From Flavobacterium sp. BFFFF2 (GTDB lineage: Bacteria > Bacteroidota > Bacteroidia > Flavobacteriales > Flavobacteriaceae), in contig NKJD01000016.1 in NCBI GenBank assembly GCA_002256385.1, positions 1 to 64,000 on the forward strand: DNA of 64,000 nt, read 5' to 3'. The notes under the pieces were generated by a model. It was given only the letters and a program-made list of their open reading frames with translations. It made no database searches and was not told where the DNA came from. Positions 7,918-16,390 of the stretch are shown here, piece by piece. The translations under genes were made by a program, and so were the position numbers. Every line of letters begins with the position of its first letter. Within the stretch, counting starts at the first letter, position 1.

Positions 7918-9168
7918 ATGTATAAAAAAGTATGGTTTGTTGGTATAATGTTGGTTCAAGGTTTTATTTCGCAAGCGCAAATCAAAGTGTTGTTTGATGC
8001 CACCAAAGCCGAAACGGCAGGTTGTGCCGACTGGGTTATTGATTCCGACACATACAATTTAGGCTGGGCTCCAAATGGCTATGTCAACGCCAACAATTGG
8101 CGCAGCAATGCCCAGCGAGTGCCTAGTCCGCCGCAATCGCAAATTACCTCCACAACAACTGAGGATTTCTGGACAGGCGGCATATCTGCGTGGGGGGTTG
8201 ATTGTGCAAAAAAAGGCTATACCGTTGAAACCTTACCTTACAATGGTTCCATCACTTATAATAATACAGCCAATCCGCAAGACCTTTCAAACTACGATGT
8301 GTATATAGTTGTGGAACCCAATATTTTGTTTACAACGGCCCAAAAAACGGCCATTATGCAGTTTGTACAAAATGGCGGTGGCTTGTTTATGATATCTGAC
8401 CATACCATCAGCGACCGCAATTTTGACAACTACGACTCACCAGTCATTTGGAACGATTTGATGTCTGCAAATTCTGTACAAACCAATCCATTTGGGATCA
8501 CTTTTGATTTGGCCGATTTTTCGGGAACATCCAGCAGTGTGGTAGCAGCTGCTAATGACCCAATTATTCATGGAACAGCGGGCAATGTAACCAAAGTGCA
8601 ATGGGCCAATGGCACCAGCATGACATTAACTCCGACCGCCAATTCCTCTGTGAAAGCAGTGGTTTACAGAACTGGTACCAACAGCGGCAACAACAATGTA
8701 TTAGTCGCTTATGCCACATTTGGTAGTGGTAAAGTAGTCGCCATTGGCGACAGTTCACCGACCGATGACGGCACTGGGAATCCGAATGCATCGACGAACA
8801 ATTGCACACTATATAACGGATATACATCTGATGCATCGGGCAACCACCAACGATTGCTTATGAATGCCACCATTTGGTTAACAACACCTGTGTTGGCAAA
8901 TCCTGAATTTAATCTACAAAACGCGGCCATTTCACTTGGTCAAAACCCCATTGATGCGCAACAAATCCAATTGAATAATGCCTCCATGGTGGCCATTGAC
9001 CGTTTCCAACTTTTTGGACTCGATGGCAAATTGATTGACAGCCGAACCATTGATTCCTCTGATTTAGAAATCAACATTTCATTGGCTCAAGCCTTGCATT
9101 CGGGTATGTATTTGTTAAAATTATTCCAAGGCAATGAGGCTGTGACCTTAAAGTGTGTGGTGAAGTAA
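7918..9168 (+). CDS. Secreted GATase-like protein with T9SS sorting domain
   Basis: This 416-residue protein starts with a signal peptide (MYKKVWFVGIMLVQGFISQAQ). Residues 22-310 resemble a class I glutamine amidotransferase-like/ThuA-type fold: KVLFDATKAE, a strand DVYIVVEP, NGGGLFMISDH and GSGKVVAIGDSSPTDDGTG. No clear Cys-His catalytic pair is placed, so activity is uncertain. The last 75 residues are a type IX secretion sorting domain (FQLFGLDGKLIDSRTI, then LHSGMYLLKLFQGNEAVTLK), so it is probably exported across the outer membrane and surface-attached or released. It stands alone on the plus strand. Confidence 0.75.
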   Translation: MYKKVWFVGIMLVQGFISQAQIKVLFDATKAETAGCADWVIDSDTYNLGWAPNGYVNANNWRSNAQRVPSPPQSQITSTTTEDFWTGGISAWGVDCAKKGYTVETLPYNGSITYNNTANPQDLSNYDVYIVVEPNILFTTAQKTAIMQFVQNGGGLFMISDHTISDRNFDNYDSPVIWNDLMSANSVQTNPFGITFDLADFSGTSSSVVAAANDPIIHGTAGNVTKVQWANGTSMTLTPTANSSVKAVVYRTGTNSGNNNVLVAYATFGSGKVVAIGDSSPTDDGTGNPNASTNNCTLYNGYTSDASGNHQRLLMNATIWLTTPVLANPEFNLQNAAISLGQNPIDAQQIQLNNASMVAIDRFQLFGLDGKLIDSRTIDSSDLEINISLAQALHSGMYLLKLFQGNEAVTLKCVVK

Positions 9169-9341
9169 TACCACTTTATTTGCCCAAATTACCTTTAGAC
9201 AATTTTTCGAGGAAAATTGACCTCAATCAGTGAATGTACTGTTGATGCGATTTGACCCGGCTGTACCTGAAATCTGGAAATGGAAACTTTTTGGTGATAG
9301 AAGTTCTATACAAAGTCTAGCCTATTTTCTGGGCAAAACAA

Positions 9342-9701
9342 TCAAAAATAATAATAAGCATCCTCCAAATGCGTCACATCAAAGCCAGCTGGGGTTTTAA
9401 GTAGCGCTATGATGTCGAGGCGTGCCTGCAAATCTTCGGGTTGCTGTTGCATAAAGGCATCCATGGCCCGCACCATCGTTTGGATTTTTTTGCTTTTCAC
9501 CATGTCTTGAGGCAAGCCAAAATCAACATTTGTCCGGGTTTTTACCTCCACAAAACACAAAATGTCGTCCATGCGGGCAATCAGGTCAATTTCCGCTTTT
9601 TGATAGGTCCAATTTTGCGCAACGATCGTGTATCCTTTCGAGGCTAAATAATCAGCTGCAAAGGATTCTCCTTCGCGGCCCAGTTCATTGTGATCGGCCA
9701 T
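9342..9701 (-). CDS. yraN: YraN/UPF0102 family nuclease-like protein
   Basis: A 119-residue protein of the usual YraN length. It has GREGESFAADYLASKGYTIV at the start and the restriction-endonuclease-like core EIDLIARMDDILCFVEVKTR (the E/D...ExK motif). The exact cellular role of YraN is not settled; Holliday-junction and RecA-related functions have been proposed for relatives. Its ATG shares one base with the stop of the amidohydrolase upstream (TAATG), so it is probably translated from the same mRNA. Confidence 0.9.
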   Translation of the reverse strand: MADHNELGREGESFAADYLASKGYTIVAQNWTYQKAEIDLIARMDDILCFVEVKTRTNVDFGLPQDMVKSKKIQTMVRAMDAFMQQQPEDLQARLDIIALLKTPAGFDVTHLEDAYYYF

Positions 9702-10948
9702 TACCCGTGGGCTAATACTTTTTGAACAGTACCTAAAAGCACTTGGGTGCCCAAGGCCAAATCTTCATAAGACGAATATTCCAAGGGGTTGTGGCTGATA
9801 CCATCTTTGGAACGAATAAAAATCATGCCATAATCGCAAGCATAAGATAGGGGTAGGGCATCATGAAAAGGGCCACTCATCAGTTCTGGTGCGTCCAATT
9901 GCAATTCTTGACAACTTTTGCGGATGTCATTTTTGATCCAATCAGCGCAATACCGTGGCTCACTGTTGGTGTCTTCTGAAATGGTATAGGTTAATCGGTG
10001 TTTTGTACAGATCATTTCTATTTTTTCGCGCAATAGCGCTTCATAGCGGTTGCGGCGATCCAAATCAATATCTCTTAAATCAATAGTAAAACTGACTTCT
10101 TCGGCTATAATATTGCGCGAAGCCGGAAACACATTCATGGTACCCACGGTTGCCACGGTCGGGTTTTCGGGCACCTGGGTGGCAATTTCGTGCAAGGCAA
10201 CCGTAATTTCGGCGGCGCCCAACAAGGCATCTTGTCGGATGGGCATTGGAACCGAACCAGCATGACCCGCCATTCCTTTGAGCGTCATGGTCCACCACAA
10301 CGGCCCCGAAATACCAGAAACGATGCCGATGGGTTTGTGCGCCAAATCAAGTACAGGACCTTGTTCAATATGCAGTTCCAAGTAGCAATAAATGCTTCCC
10401 GTAGTATATTCTGATTCAGCAAAACGAGTCACATCGCAACCAATATGGGCCAATGCCTGACGACGTGTAACGCCTTGTGCATCGGTTCGGTCTAATTCGT
10501 CGGTTTCTAATTTGCCCAAGATTCCACGCGAACCAAACAAGCCTTTGTTGAACCGCCACCCTTCTTCGTCGGCAAATGAAATGACTTCTATGGACCGTTC
10601 GGGCACCACTTGGTTGTCATGTAAAGTTTTGACCACTTCAATGGCACACAAAACGCCAGCCACCCCATCAAAACGGCCACCGTAGGGTTGGGAATCGAGG
10701 TGTGAGCCCATCATTAATATGGGTAAATCGGGGTTTTTGCCTTCGAGTCGGCCAATCAAATTACCAAAATGGTCGCGGCGCACCGTCATGCCCGCTTCTT
10801 GCATCCAAGAACCCGCCAAGTCAAAAGCCTCTTGTTCCAGCAGGGAATGAGCGGGTCTGCAAGTGCCTGTTTCGCCAATTTTACCAATTAGGCTCATGGC
10901 CTCAAAATGAGCTTGTAATCGTTGTGCGTTTATTTTCATGATGATCAT
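9701..10948 (-). CDS. M20-family amidohydrolase (N-carbamoyl amino acid/allantoate type)
   Basis: This 415-residue binuclear metallo-amidohydrolase belongs to the AmaB/AllC/HyuC/PydC group. Metal-ligand motifs are GSHLDSQPYGGRFDG, FADEEGWRF and ELHIEQGPVLD; the dimerisation lid follows (GMAGHAGSVPMPIRQDA) and the end has DGISHNPLEYSSYEDL. The group removes carbamoyl from N-carbamoyl-beta-alanine, N-carbamoyl-L-amino acids or allantoate. Next to a pyrimidine-catabolic cluster, beta-ureidopropionase activity is the best guess, but a separate nitrilase-type enzyme for that step lies at 14131-14997. Start ATG 10948 is used; ATG 10939 is equally possible. Confidence 0.8.
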   Translation of the reverse strand: MIIMKINAQRLQAHFEAMSLIGKIGETGTCRPAHSLLEQEAFDLAGSWMQEAGMTVRRDHFGNLIGRLEGKNPDLPILMMGSHLDSQPYGGRFDGVAGVLCAIEVVKTLHDNQVVPERSIEVISFADEEGWRFNKGLFGSRGILGKLETDELDRTDAQGVTRRQALAHIGCDVTRFAESEYTTGSIYCYLELHIEQGPVLDLAHKPIGIVSGISGPLWWTMTLKGMAGHAGSVPMPIRQDALLGAAEITVALHEIATQVPENPTVATVGTMNVFPASRNIIAEEVSFTIDLRDIDLDRRNRYEALLREKIEMICTKHRLTYTISEDTNSEPRYCADWIKNDIRKSCQELQLDAPELMSGPFHDALPLSYACDYGMIFIRSKDGISHNPLEYSSYEDLALGTQVLLGTVQKVLAHG

Positions 10949-11086
10949 TGTTGTTAAATGGAAAGTCTACATCCGTTTTATTGAACCGTTTTAAAATCAA
11001 TGCAAATTAGGACTTTGAAACGGGACAAAAAAACACAAAAGTTATAAAATAGACCCAATTCTGTTCATTTTCGTGGTTCATTTTCA

Positions 11087-11113
11087 CCAAAAAACACCAG
11101 CACGAAGCTGGTG
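11087..11113 (-). terminator. Rho-independent terminator after preTA
   Basis: On the minus strand CACCAGC pairs with GCTGGTG around TTCGT, followed by six T. It lies about 60 bases past the preA stop and separates preTA from the amidohydrolase gene. Confidence 0.8.
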
Positions 11114-11170
11114 AATTTAAAATGATATGGCAAAATTACTTTTGCGGAAAAAGCAAGCTGTGCATAATTC

Positions 11171-12439
11171 TTAATGGTCATTAAGCGGCAAACCTTGGCT
11201 TTGCCAGTCTTTCCAATTTACATATTCAGGAGCCACTCGTTTTTCAACCATCGTGATGCAACTGTCAACCGGGCAAACGAGTTTACACAAGTTACAGCCC
11301 ACACAGTCTTCCTCTTTAATGGTGTATTGGTTGTGCGGATTGCCTCGGTCAATGCGAATGGATTGGTGTGAGGTGTCTTCACAAGCAATATAGCACAATC
11401 CACAGTGAATGCATTGGTCCTGATTGATGTTCGCCACATGGTGGTAATTGATGTCAAGGTCTTCCCAATGCGTCATTTTTTCCACTGATTTGCCCACAAA
11501 GTCGGTCACTTTTTGATAGCCTTTTTCATCCATCCAGTTGTTGAGGCCCTCGCACATATCTTCTACGATGCGGAACCCATGCGTCATAGCCGCCGTACAA
11601 ACCTGCACCGAAGAGGCGCCCAGCAACATAAATTCTACCGCATCTTTCCAAGTGCTTACACCCCCAATCCCCGAAACAGGCACGTTGCGTGTCAGCGGAT
11701 CTTGCGAAATGGTAGTCAGCATTTTTAATGCTATGGGCTTCACAGCAGGGCCGCAATACCCACCAAAAACACTTTTGCCGGCTACATAGGGGTTTGGCAC
11801 CAACGTGTCTAAATCTATACCTGTGACGCTCTGAATGGTATTAATTAAACTTAATGCGTTTGTACCCGCTTCCACCACCGCACGTCCAGTAGGGACTACC
11901 GAATGCACATTGGGTGTAAGTTTGGTAATTACAGGAATATTGGCTTTTTCCATGACCCATTCCACCACCATTTTGGCAATTTCAGGATCTTGACCCACAG
12001 AGGCACCCATGCCACGTTCCGTCATGCCGTGCGGGCAACCAAAATTGAGTTCAAAGCCCATGGCACCTGCATCTTCGCATTTCATAATGAGTTCATGCCA
12101 GGCGGCGCGGTTGTTGTCGGCCATCAATGAAACGATCATGGCCCGATCGGGAAACATTTTAACCACTTCGGTAATTTCGCGGAGGTTAATGTCAAGGGGT
12201 CGGTCGCTAATGAGTTCAATATTGTTAAAACCCATCATGCGTTTTTTGCCATAATCGACCGATGAATAGCGCGATGACACATTTTTGACTTGCGAGCCTA
12301 AGGTTTTCCAAACAACCCCACCCCAGCCCGCTTCAAAAGCGCGGACCACATTAATTTTTTTATCGGTAGGTGGCGCACTGGCCAACCAAAATGGATTCGG
12401 AGATTTGATTCCTAAAAAATCGATTGAAATATCTGCCAT
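11171..12439 (-). CDS. preA: NAD-dependent dihydropyrimidine dehydrogenase, PreA subunit
   Basis: This 422-residue protein has an FMN barrel of the dihydroorotate dehydrogenase type (GIKSPNPFWLASAPPTDKK, ELNFGCPHGMTERGMG, TKLTPNVHSVV, VSGIGGVSTWKDA). A C-terminal ferredoxin domain follows with two Cys clusters (CIHCGLCYIAC and CVGCNLCKLVCP). With PreT it reduces uracil/thymine to the 5,6-dihydro forms, or runs in reverse. The gene starts 17 bases after preT. The position of mammalian DPD's catalytic Cys appears to be Val (ASVGQDP); from memory E. coli PreA also lacks that Cys, so this is probably a bacterial-type site. Confidence 0.93.
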   Translation of the reverse strand: MADISIDFLGIKSPNPFWLASAPPTDKKINVVRAFEAGWGGVVWKTLGSQVKNVSSRYSSVDYGKKRMMGFNNIELISDRPLDINLREITEVVKMFPDRAMIVSLMADNNRAAWHELIMKCEDAGAMGFELNFGCPHGMTERGMGASVGQDPEIAKMVVEWVMEKANIPVITKLTPNVHSVVPTGRAVVEAGTNALSLINTIQSVTGIDLDTLVPNPYVAGKSVFGGYCGPAVKPIALKMLTTISQDPLTRNVPVSGIGGVSTWKDAVEFMLLGASSVQVCTAAMTHGFRIVEDMCEGLNNWMDEKGYQKVTDFVGKSVEKMTHWEDLDINYHHVANINQDQCIHCGLCYIACEDTSHQSIRIDRGNPHNQYTIKEEDCVGCNLCKLVCPVDSCITMVEKRVAPEYVNWKDWQSQGLPLNDH

Positions 12440-12456
12440 GTCTGTTTGTTTAATGA

Positions 12457-13803
12457 TTAATTTGAAGCCAAAATAAATTCTACAATGGCTTGTGCACCGT
12501 CTTTGCCAGCCTGAACCGCATCAACCACTTCTCTGCCACCATTGACGCAATCGCCGCCAGCAAAAACGCCATCTATGGAGCAGACTGCCTGATCCGAAAT
12601 ACTTATTTTTCCACCTTTGTGTGCGATTCCCAACGAATTGACCATGGTTTCAAAAGGCATTTGACCTGCTGCTTTAATCACCATATCCACTTCGAGGGTG
12701 GTGGTTTCGCCAGAGGCTATCGGCGCACGTCGGCCACTGGCATCGGGTTCGCCGAGTATCATGTTATCGCAAATCAGGTGAGTAACTTGTCCATTTTCAC
12801 CTTTAATTTCTTTAGGGGAAGCCAACCACATTAATTGACAGCCATCGAGTTTGGCAATGTCTAATTCGTGCTGGGTGCAAGGCATTTCTTCTTGGGTGCG
12901 GCGGTACACCAAAGTCACTTGCTTGGCGCCGAGTCTTTTGGCCTGAGTAGCCGCATCAATGGCGGTCATTCCCATACCGATTACGGCTACTTGGTCGCCC
13001 ACGGCTATTTTTGAAAAAGCCGAGGTGCGCAAGCGATAAATAAAGGAAATGGCATCTTCCACGCCTTGCAACTCCTCGCCTGGAATGTGCAATTGACGCG
13101 CCATGCCAACACCAAACGCCAAATAAACGGCATCATATTGCTTTTGTAAATCAGCTAAATGAATGTCGCGGCCCAAGGCTTGGTTGTATTTCACCTCAAT
13201 GCCTCCTGTCGACAAAATATACTGTACTTCTTCCTCGCAAAATTCGGGCGTCACTTTGTAGGCCGCAATGCCATAAGTCATGAGGCCACCGCCCCGGCTT
13301 TCTTTTTCGTATATCGTAACGTCAATGCCTTCGCAGCTCAGGGTATGGGCGCAGCTTAATCCGGCTGGTCCTGCACCGATCACTGCAACGCGCTTACCCG
13401 TTGAGGGTTTTCGGGTAAATAAGGCCCATTTTTTTTCCATGGCCATTTCAGTTGAATACCGTTGCAAACGCGCAATGTTGATGGGTTCTTCGTGCATAAA
13501 ATTATACACGCATGCTCCTTCGCACAGCTTTTCAACGGGACACACTTTGCTGCAACCAGCCCCCATAATATTCGATGAAAAAATGGTGTGTGCCGAACCC
13601 TTCAGGTTTTCAGTGGCTATTTGTTTAATAAATTTAGGTACGTTAATCGATGTCGGACACGATTTCATACAAGGCGCATCGTAACAGAACAAACACCGAT
13701 TGGCCTCGACCAATGCCGCATCGGGTGTTTCAAATGGCGGATGAATGTCACTGAAATTGTGCACATATTCCGCGTCAGTAAGTCTTTGGTTTTGTATAGA
13801 CAT
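12457..13803 (-). CDS. preT: Dihydropyrimidine dehydrogenase, PreT (GltD-like flavoprotein) subunit
   Basis: This 448-residue protein has an N-terminal Fe-S domain (CLFCYDAPCMKSCP and CSKVCPVEKLCEGAC), an FAD motif (VIGAGPAGLSCAHTL) at about residues 140-160 and an NAD(P)H motif (VIGMGMTAIDAATQ) near 270-285. The end has the second FAD contact (GVFAGGDCVNGG). It feeds electrons from NAD(P)H to PreA. It opens the preT-preA pair after a 327-base gap and so probably has its own promoter. Confidence 0.93.
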   Translation of the reverse strand: MSIQNQRLTDAEYVHNFSDIHPPFETPDAALVEANRCLFCYDAPCMKSCPTSINVPKFIKQIATENLKGSAHTIFSSNIMGAGCSKVCPVEKLCEGACVYNFMHEEPINIARLQRYSTEMAMEKKWALFTRKPSTGKRVAVIGAGPAGLSCAHTLSCEGIDVTIYEKESRGGGLMTYGIAAYKVTPEFCEEEVQYILSTGGIEVKYNQALGRDIHLADLQKQYDAVYLAFGVGMARQLHIPGEELQGVEDAISFIYRLRTSAFSKIAVGDQVAVIGMGMTAIDAATQAKRLGAKQVTLVYRRTQEEMPCTQHELDIAKLDGCQLMWLASPKEIKGENGQVTHLICDNMILGEPDASGRRAPIASGETTTLEVDMVIKAAGQMPFETMVNSLGIAHKGGKISISDQAVCSIDGVFAGGDCVNGGREVVDAVQAGKDGAQAIVEFILASN

Positions 13804-14130
13804 AAAATCGAAATTTTAAATTTTGAATGATGAATTTTGAATTTTTATATGCTTTCACGTCAGTAAGTCCTTTGTTTTGTATAGACATAAAGTCGAAATT
13901 TTAAATTTTGACCCAATGTCAGAAGGCACGAACGGAACTAAGCTAATTTTTTTTCGCAACTCATTGGTTAAATTAATATTTTAATGTATTGATTAACAAC
14001 GTTTTTAATGGTGATAAGTATACCAAGTTTAACAATCATTTTGTTTTGATTTTTTGAAGTTAGTATTGATGATTCTCATTACAAGTCATTCAAAATTCAA
14101 AATTCATCATTCAAAATGGTACAACCCTTA
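13804..14130. other. Spacer between preT and the ureidopropionase gene
   Basis: AT-rich, with no gene. It should hold the preT promoter on the minus strand. It contains a duplicated copy of the preT start (separate entry) and short AAATTTTGAATGATG-type repeats at both edges. Confidence 0.5.
13856..13912 (-). repeat. Duplicated preT 5' end
   Basis: These bases repeat 13773-13830 with few changes. On the minus strand they encode MSIQNKGLTD against MSIQNQRLTDA at the true start of preT, and share the same upstream bases. The copy is too short to be functional; it is a partial duplication about 83 bases upstream of the real start. Confidence 0.75.
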
Positions 14131-14997
14131 TTAGGGTTTCACAATCTCCCCATAAGTCTCCGGCCTTCGATCTCTGTAAAATTGCCATTTGCTGCGCACT
14201 TGGTCAATCATGTCCAAGTCAAAGGAAGCAATGAGCAATTCATCTTCGGTTTCAGAGGCACAGGCAAAAATTTCACCGACCGGATTCACAAAATAGGAAG
14301 TGCCATAAAAACGGCCAAGATTCCATGGTTTTTCTTCGCCAACTCGGTTGATGCAGCCCATAAAATAGCCATTGGCCACCGCATGAGCGGGTTGTTCTAA
14401 TTTCCACAAATACTGTGATTGCCCCACGGTAGTGGCCGACGGATTGTACACAATTTCGGCGCCGTTAAGGCCCAAACAGCGCGCCCCGTCTGGAAAGTGG
14501 CGGTCATAACAAATGTACACGCCCACCTTGGCATATTTCGTTTGAAATACTGGATAGCCCAAATTACCCGGTTTAAAGAAAAATTTCTCCCAAAACCCAC
14601 CCGTTTGCGGAATGTGGTTTTTGCGGTATTTCCCCAAATAGGCGCCATCGGCATCAATGACTGCGGCTGTGTTGTATAATATGCCTGCGCCGTCGCGCTC
14701 GTAAACAGGCACGATGATTACCATATTGTATTTTTTGGCATACGCTTGCATGCGCTCAGTGGTCGGGCCAGGCACGGTTTCGGCCGAGGCATACCATGCA
14801 GCATCTTGTCCAGGACAAAAATAGGGGGTGTTAAAAATTTCTTGAAAACACAAAATTTGCACCCCTTTTTTACCTGCTTCTTCAATATACGGCAGGTGCT
14901 TTTGCAACATCGCTTCTTTGATTTCTTCAATGCTGCCTTCGCCTTCAGTTTTGGCCAAACTCAATTGGATCAGACCAGATGTAACAATACGTGCCAT
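14131..14997 (-). CDS. Nitrilase-superfamily beta-ureidopropionase
   Basis: This 288-residue carbon-nitrogen hydrolase carries the Glu-Lys-Cys triad: QEIFNTPYF (Glu), KYRKNHIP (Lys) and GVYICYDRHFPDGAR (Cys). The FFKPGNLGYPVF and WYASAE segments resemble N-carbamoyl-beta-alanine amidohydrolases. Expected reaction: N-carbamoyl-beta-alanine to beta-alanine, CO2 and ammonia (or the methyl analogue from thymine). It lies 6 bases after the dihydropyrimidinase gene, whose product is its substrate. Confidence 0.87.
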   Translation of the reverse strand: MARIVTSGLIQLSLAKTEGEGSIEEIKEAMLQKHLPYIEEAGKKGVQILCFQEIFNTPYFCPGQDAAWYASAETVPGPTTERMQAYAKKYNMVIIVPVYERDGAGILYNTAAVIDADGAYLGKYRKNHIPQTGGFWEKFFFKPGNLGYPVFQTKYAKVGVYICYDRHFPDGARCLGLNGAEIVYNPSATTVGQSQYLWKLEQPAHAVANGYFMGCINRVGEEKPWNLGRFYGTSYFVNPVGEIFACASETEDELLIASFDLDMIDQVRSKWQFYRDRRPETYGEIVKP

Positions 14998-15003
14998 GGG
15001 CTG

Positions 15004-16386
15004 TTATATTTTTCCGTTTACTTTATTGCGTTTAATAAATTGACCATAGCCTTTTGGAACCAAACATTCATTTTGGTCAATGGCTATTTGACCGCGCAAC
15101 AGCACGGTTTTAATTTTACCTGTAATTTCCCAGCCTTCGTAGCCACTGTAATCCACGTTCATGTGGTGGGTGGCAGCCGAAAGTTGGTGTTTTTCAGTGG
15201 GGTCCCACAACACGATGTCGGCATCACTGCCCACACCTAAGGTGCCTTTTTTGGGGAACATCCCAAATATTTTGGCCGCATTGGTGCTGGATACTTCTAC
15301 AAACTTGTTCAAGGATATTTTGCCTTTTTGCACGCCTTCGCTAAACAACAATTCCATGCGGTTTTCAATGGCTGGATGGCCGTTCGGAATTTTTGAAAAA
15401 TCGTCCTTACCCATCAATTTTTGTTCCCACATAAAAGGACAATGGTCGGTGGCGACCACATTCACCACCCCCTGATTAATGCCGGCCCATAAGGTTTCTT
15501 GGTCTTTCTTTTCGCGCAATGGCGGCGACATGACCCATTTGGCGCCTTCAAAATCGCGCTCGTACAAACTGGCATCTAAAATCAGGTATTGGATGCAGGT
15601 TTCCACAAACACATGTTGGTTGCGGTTGGTGGCTTGGCGAACGGCGTTTAAGGCACCTTCGCAAGTTAAGTGAACAATGTAGCCTGGGCAACCCGTATAA
15701 TTGGCCAAATCGGCAAATCGGCCACTGGCTTCAGATTCTGTCACTTCTGGTTGGGATAAATAATGATACAAGGGCGATAATTTGCCTTCGGCTTTGTGCT
15801 TGGCAATGAGGTAATCAATCATGTCGCCATTAGTGGCATGCACATTTATGAGTCCGCCGTGTTTTTTAACTTCTTCCATTAAACCCACCATTTGGCGGTC
15901 ATCAATCATGAGTGCGCCTTTGTAGGCCATGAATGTCTTGAAAGAAGTAATTCCTTCATTGTCAATAAAATGCTGTATTTCTTTTCGGGTGTCCTCGTTA
16001 AAATCGGTCACCGCCATGTGAAAGCTATAATCACCCACAGCATTACCTGTGCTGCGCCCTTTCCAATCATTTAATGCCGATTGCAAACTATTCCCTTGGG
16101 TCTGTAACACAAAATCAATCACGGTGGTGGTGCCGCCATACAGGGCTGCCCGCGTTCCCGTTTCGTAGGTATCACTACTGAAAGTGCCCATAAATGGCAT
16201 TTCGAGGTGCACGTGCGGATCAATGCCACCGGGCATCGCCAATAAGCCAGTGGCATCAATGGTTTTGTCGGCTTGGTGCGGCAAATTAGTGCCAATGGCT
16301 TTAATTTGTTCTCCTTCAATGTAGATGTCTGCCACATAATCGTCGGAGGCAGTAATAATGCGTCCGTTTTTAATTAAGATACTCAT
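15004..16386 (-). CDS. hydA: Dihydropyrimidinase (hydantoinase family)
   Basis: This 460-residue amidohydrolase-superfamily enzyme has the metal motif GGIDPHVHLEMPFMG and SFKTFMAYKG, where the Lys is expected to be carboxylated. It also has INVHATNGDMIDY, IVHLTCEGAL and the late ATDHCPFMWEQK with the catalytic Asp. It opens dihydrouracil/dihydrothymine to the N-carbamoyl beta-amino acids. It sits 4 bases after the permease gene and 6 before the ureidopropionase gene, in one operon. Confidence 0.92.
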   Translation of the reverse strand: MSILIKNGRIITASDDYVADIYIEGEQIKAIGTNLPHQADKTIDATGLLAMPGGIDPHVHLEMPFMGTFSSDTYETGTRAALYGGTTTVIDFVLQTQGNSLQSALNDWKGRSTGNAVGDYSFHMAVTDFNEDTRKEIQHFIDNEGITSFKTFMAYKGALMIDDRQMVGLMEEVKKHGGLINVHATNGDMIDYLIAKHKAEGKLSPLYHYLSQPEVTESEASGRFADLANYTGCPGYIVHLTCEGALNAVRQATNRNQHVFVETCIQYLILDASLYERDFEGAKWVMSPPLREKKDQETLWAGINQGVVNVVATDHCPFMWEQKLMGKDDFSKIPNGHPAIENRMELLFSEGVQKGKISLNKFVEVSSTNAAKIFGMFPKKGTLGVGSDADIVLWDPTEKHQLSAATHHMNVDYSGYEGWEITGKIKTVLLRGQIAIDQNECLVPKGYGQFIKRNKVNGKI

Positions 16387-16390
16387 TGTT

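Noticed and set aside
11171..12439. Possible loss of the catalytic Cys in PreA (ASVGQDP)
   Set aside because: From memory E. coli PreA also lacks the Cys of mammalian DPD at this place, so this is probably normal for bacterial enzymes.
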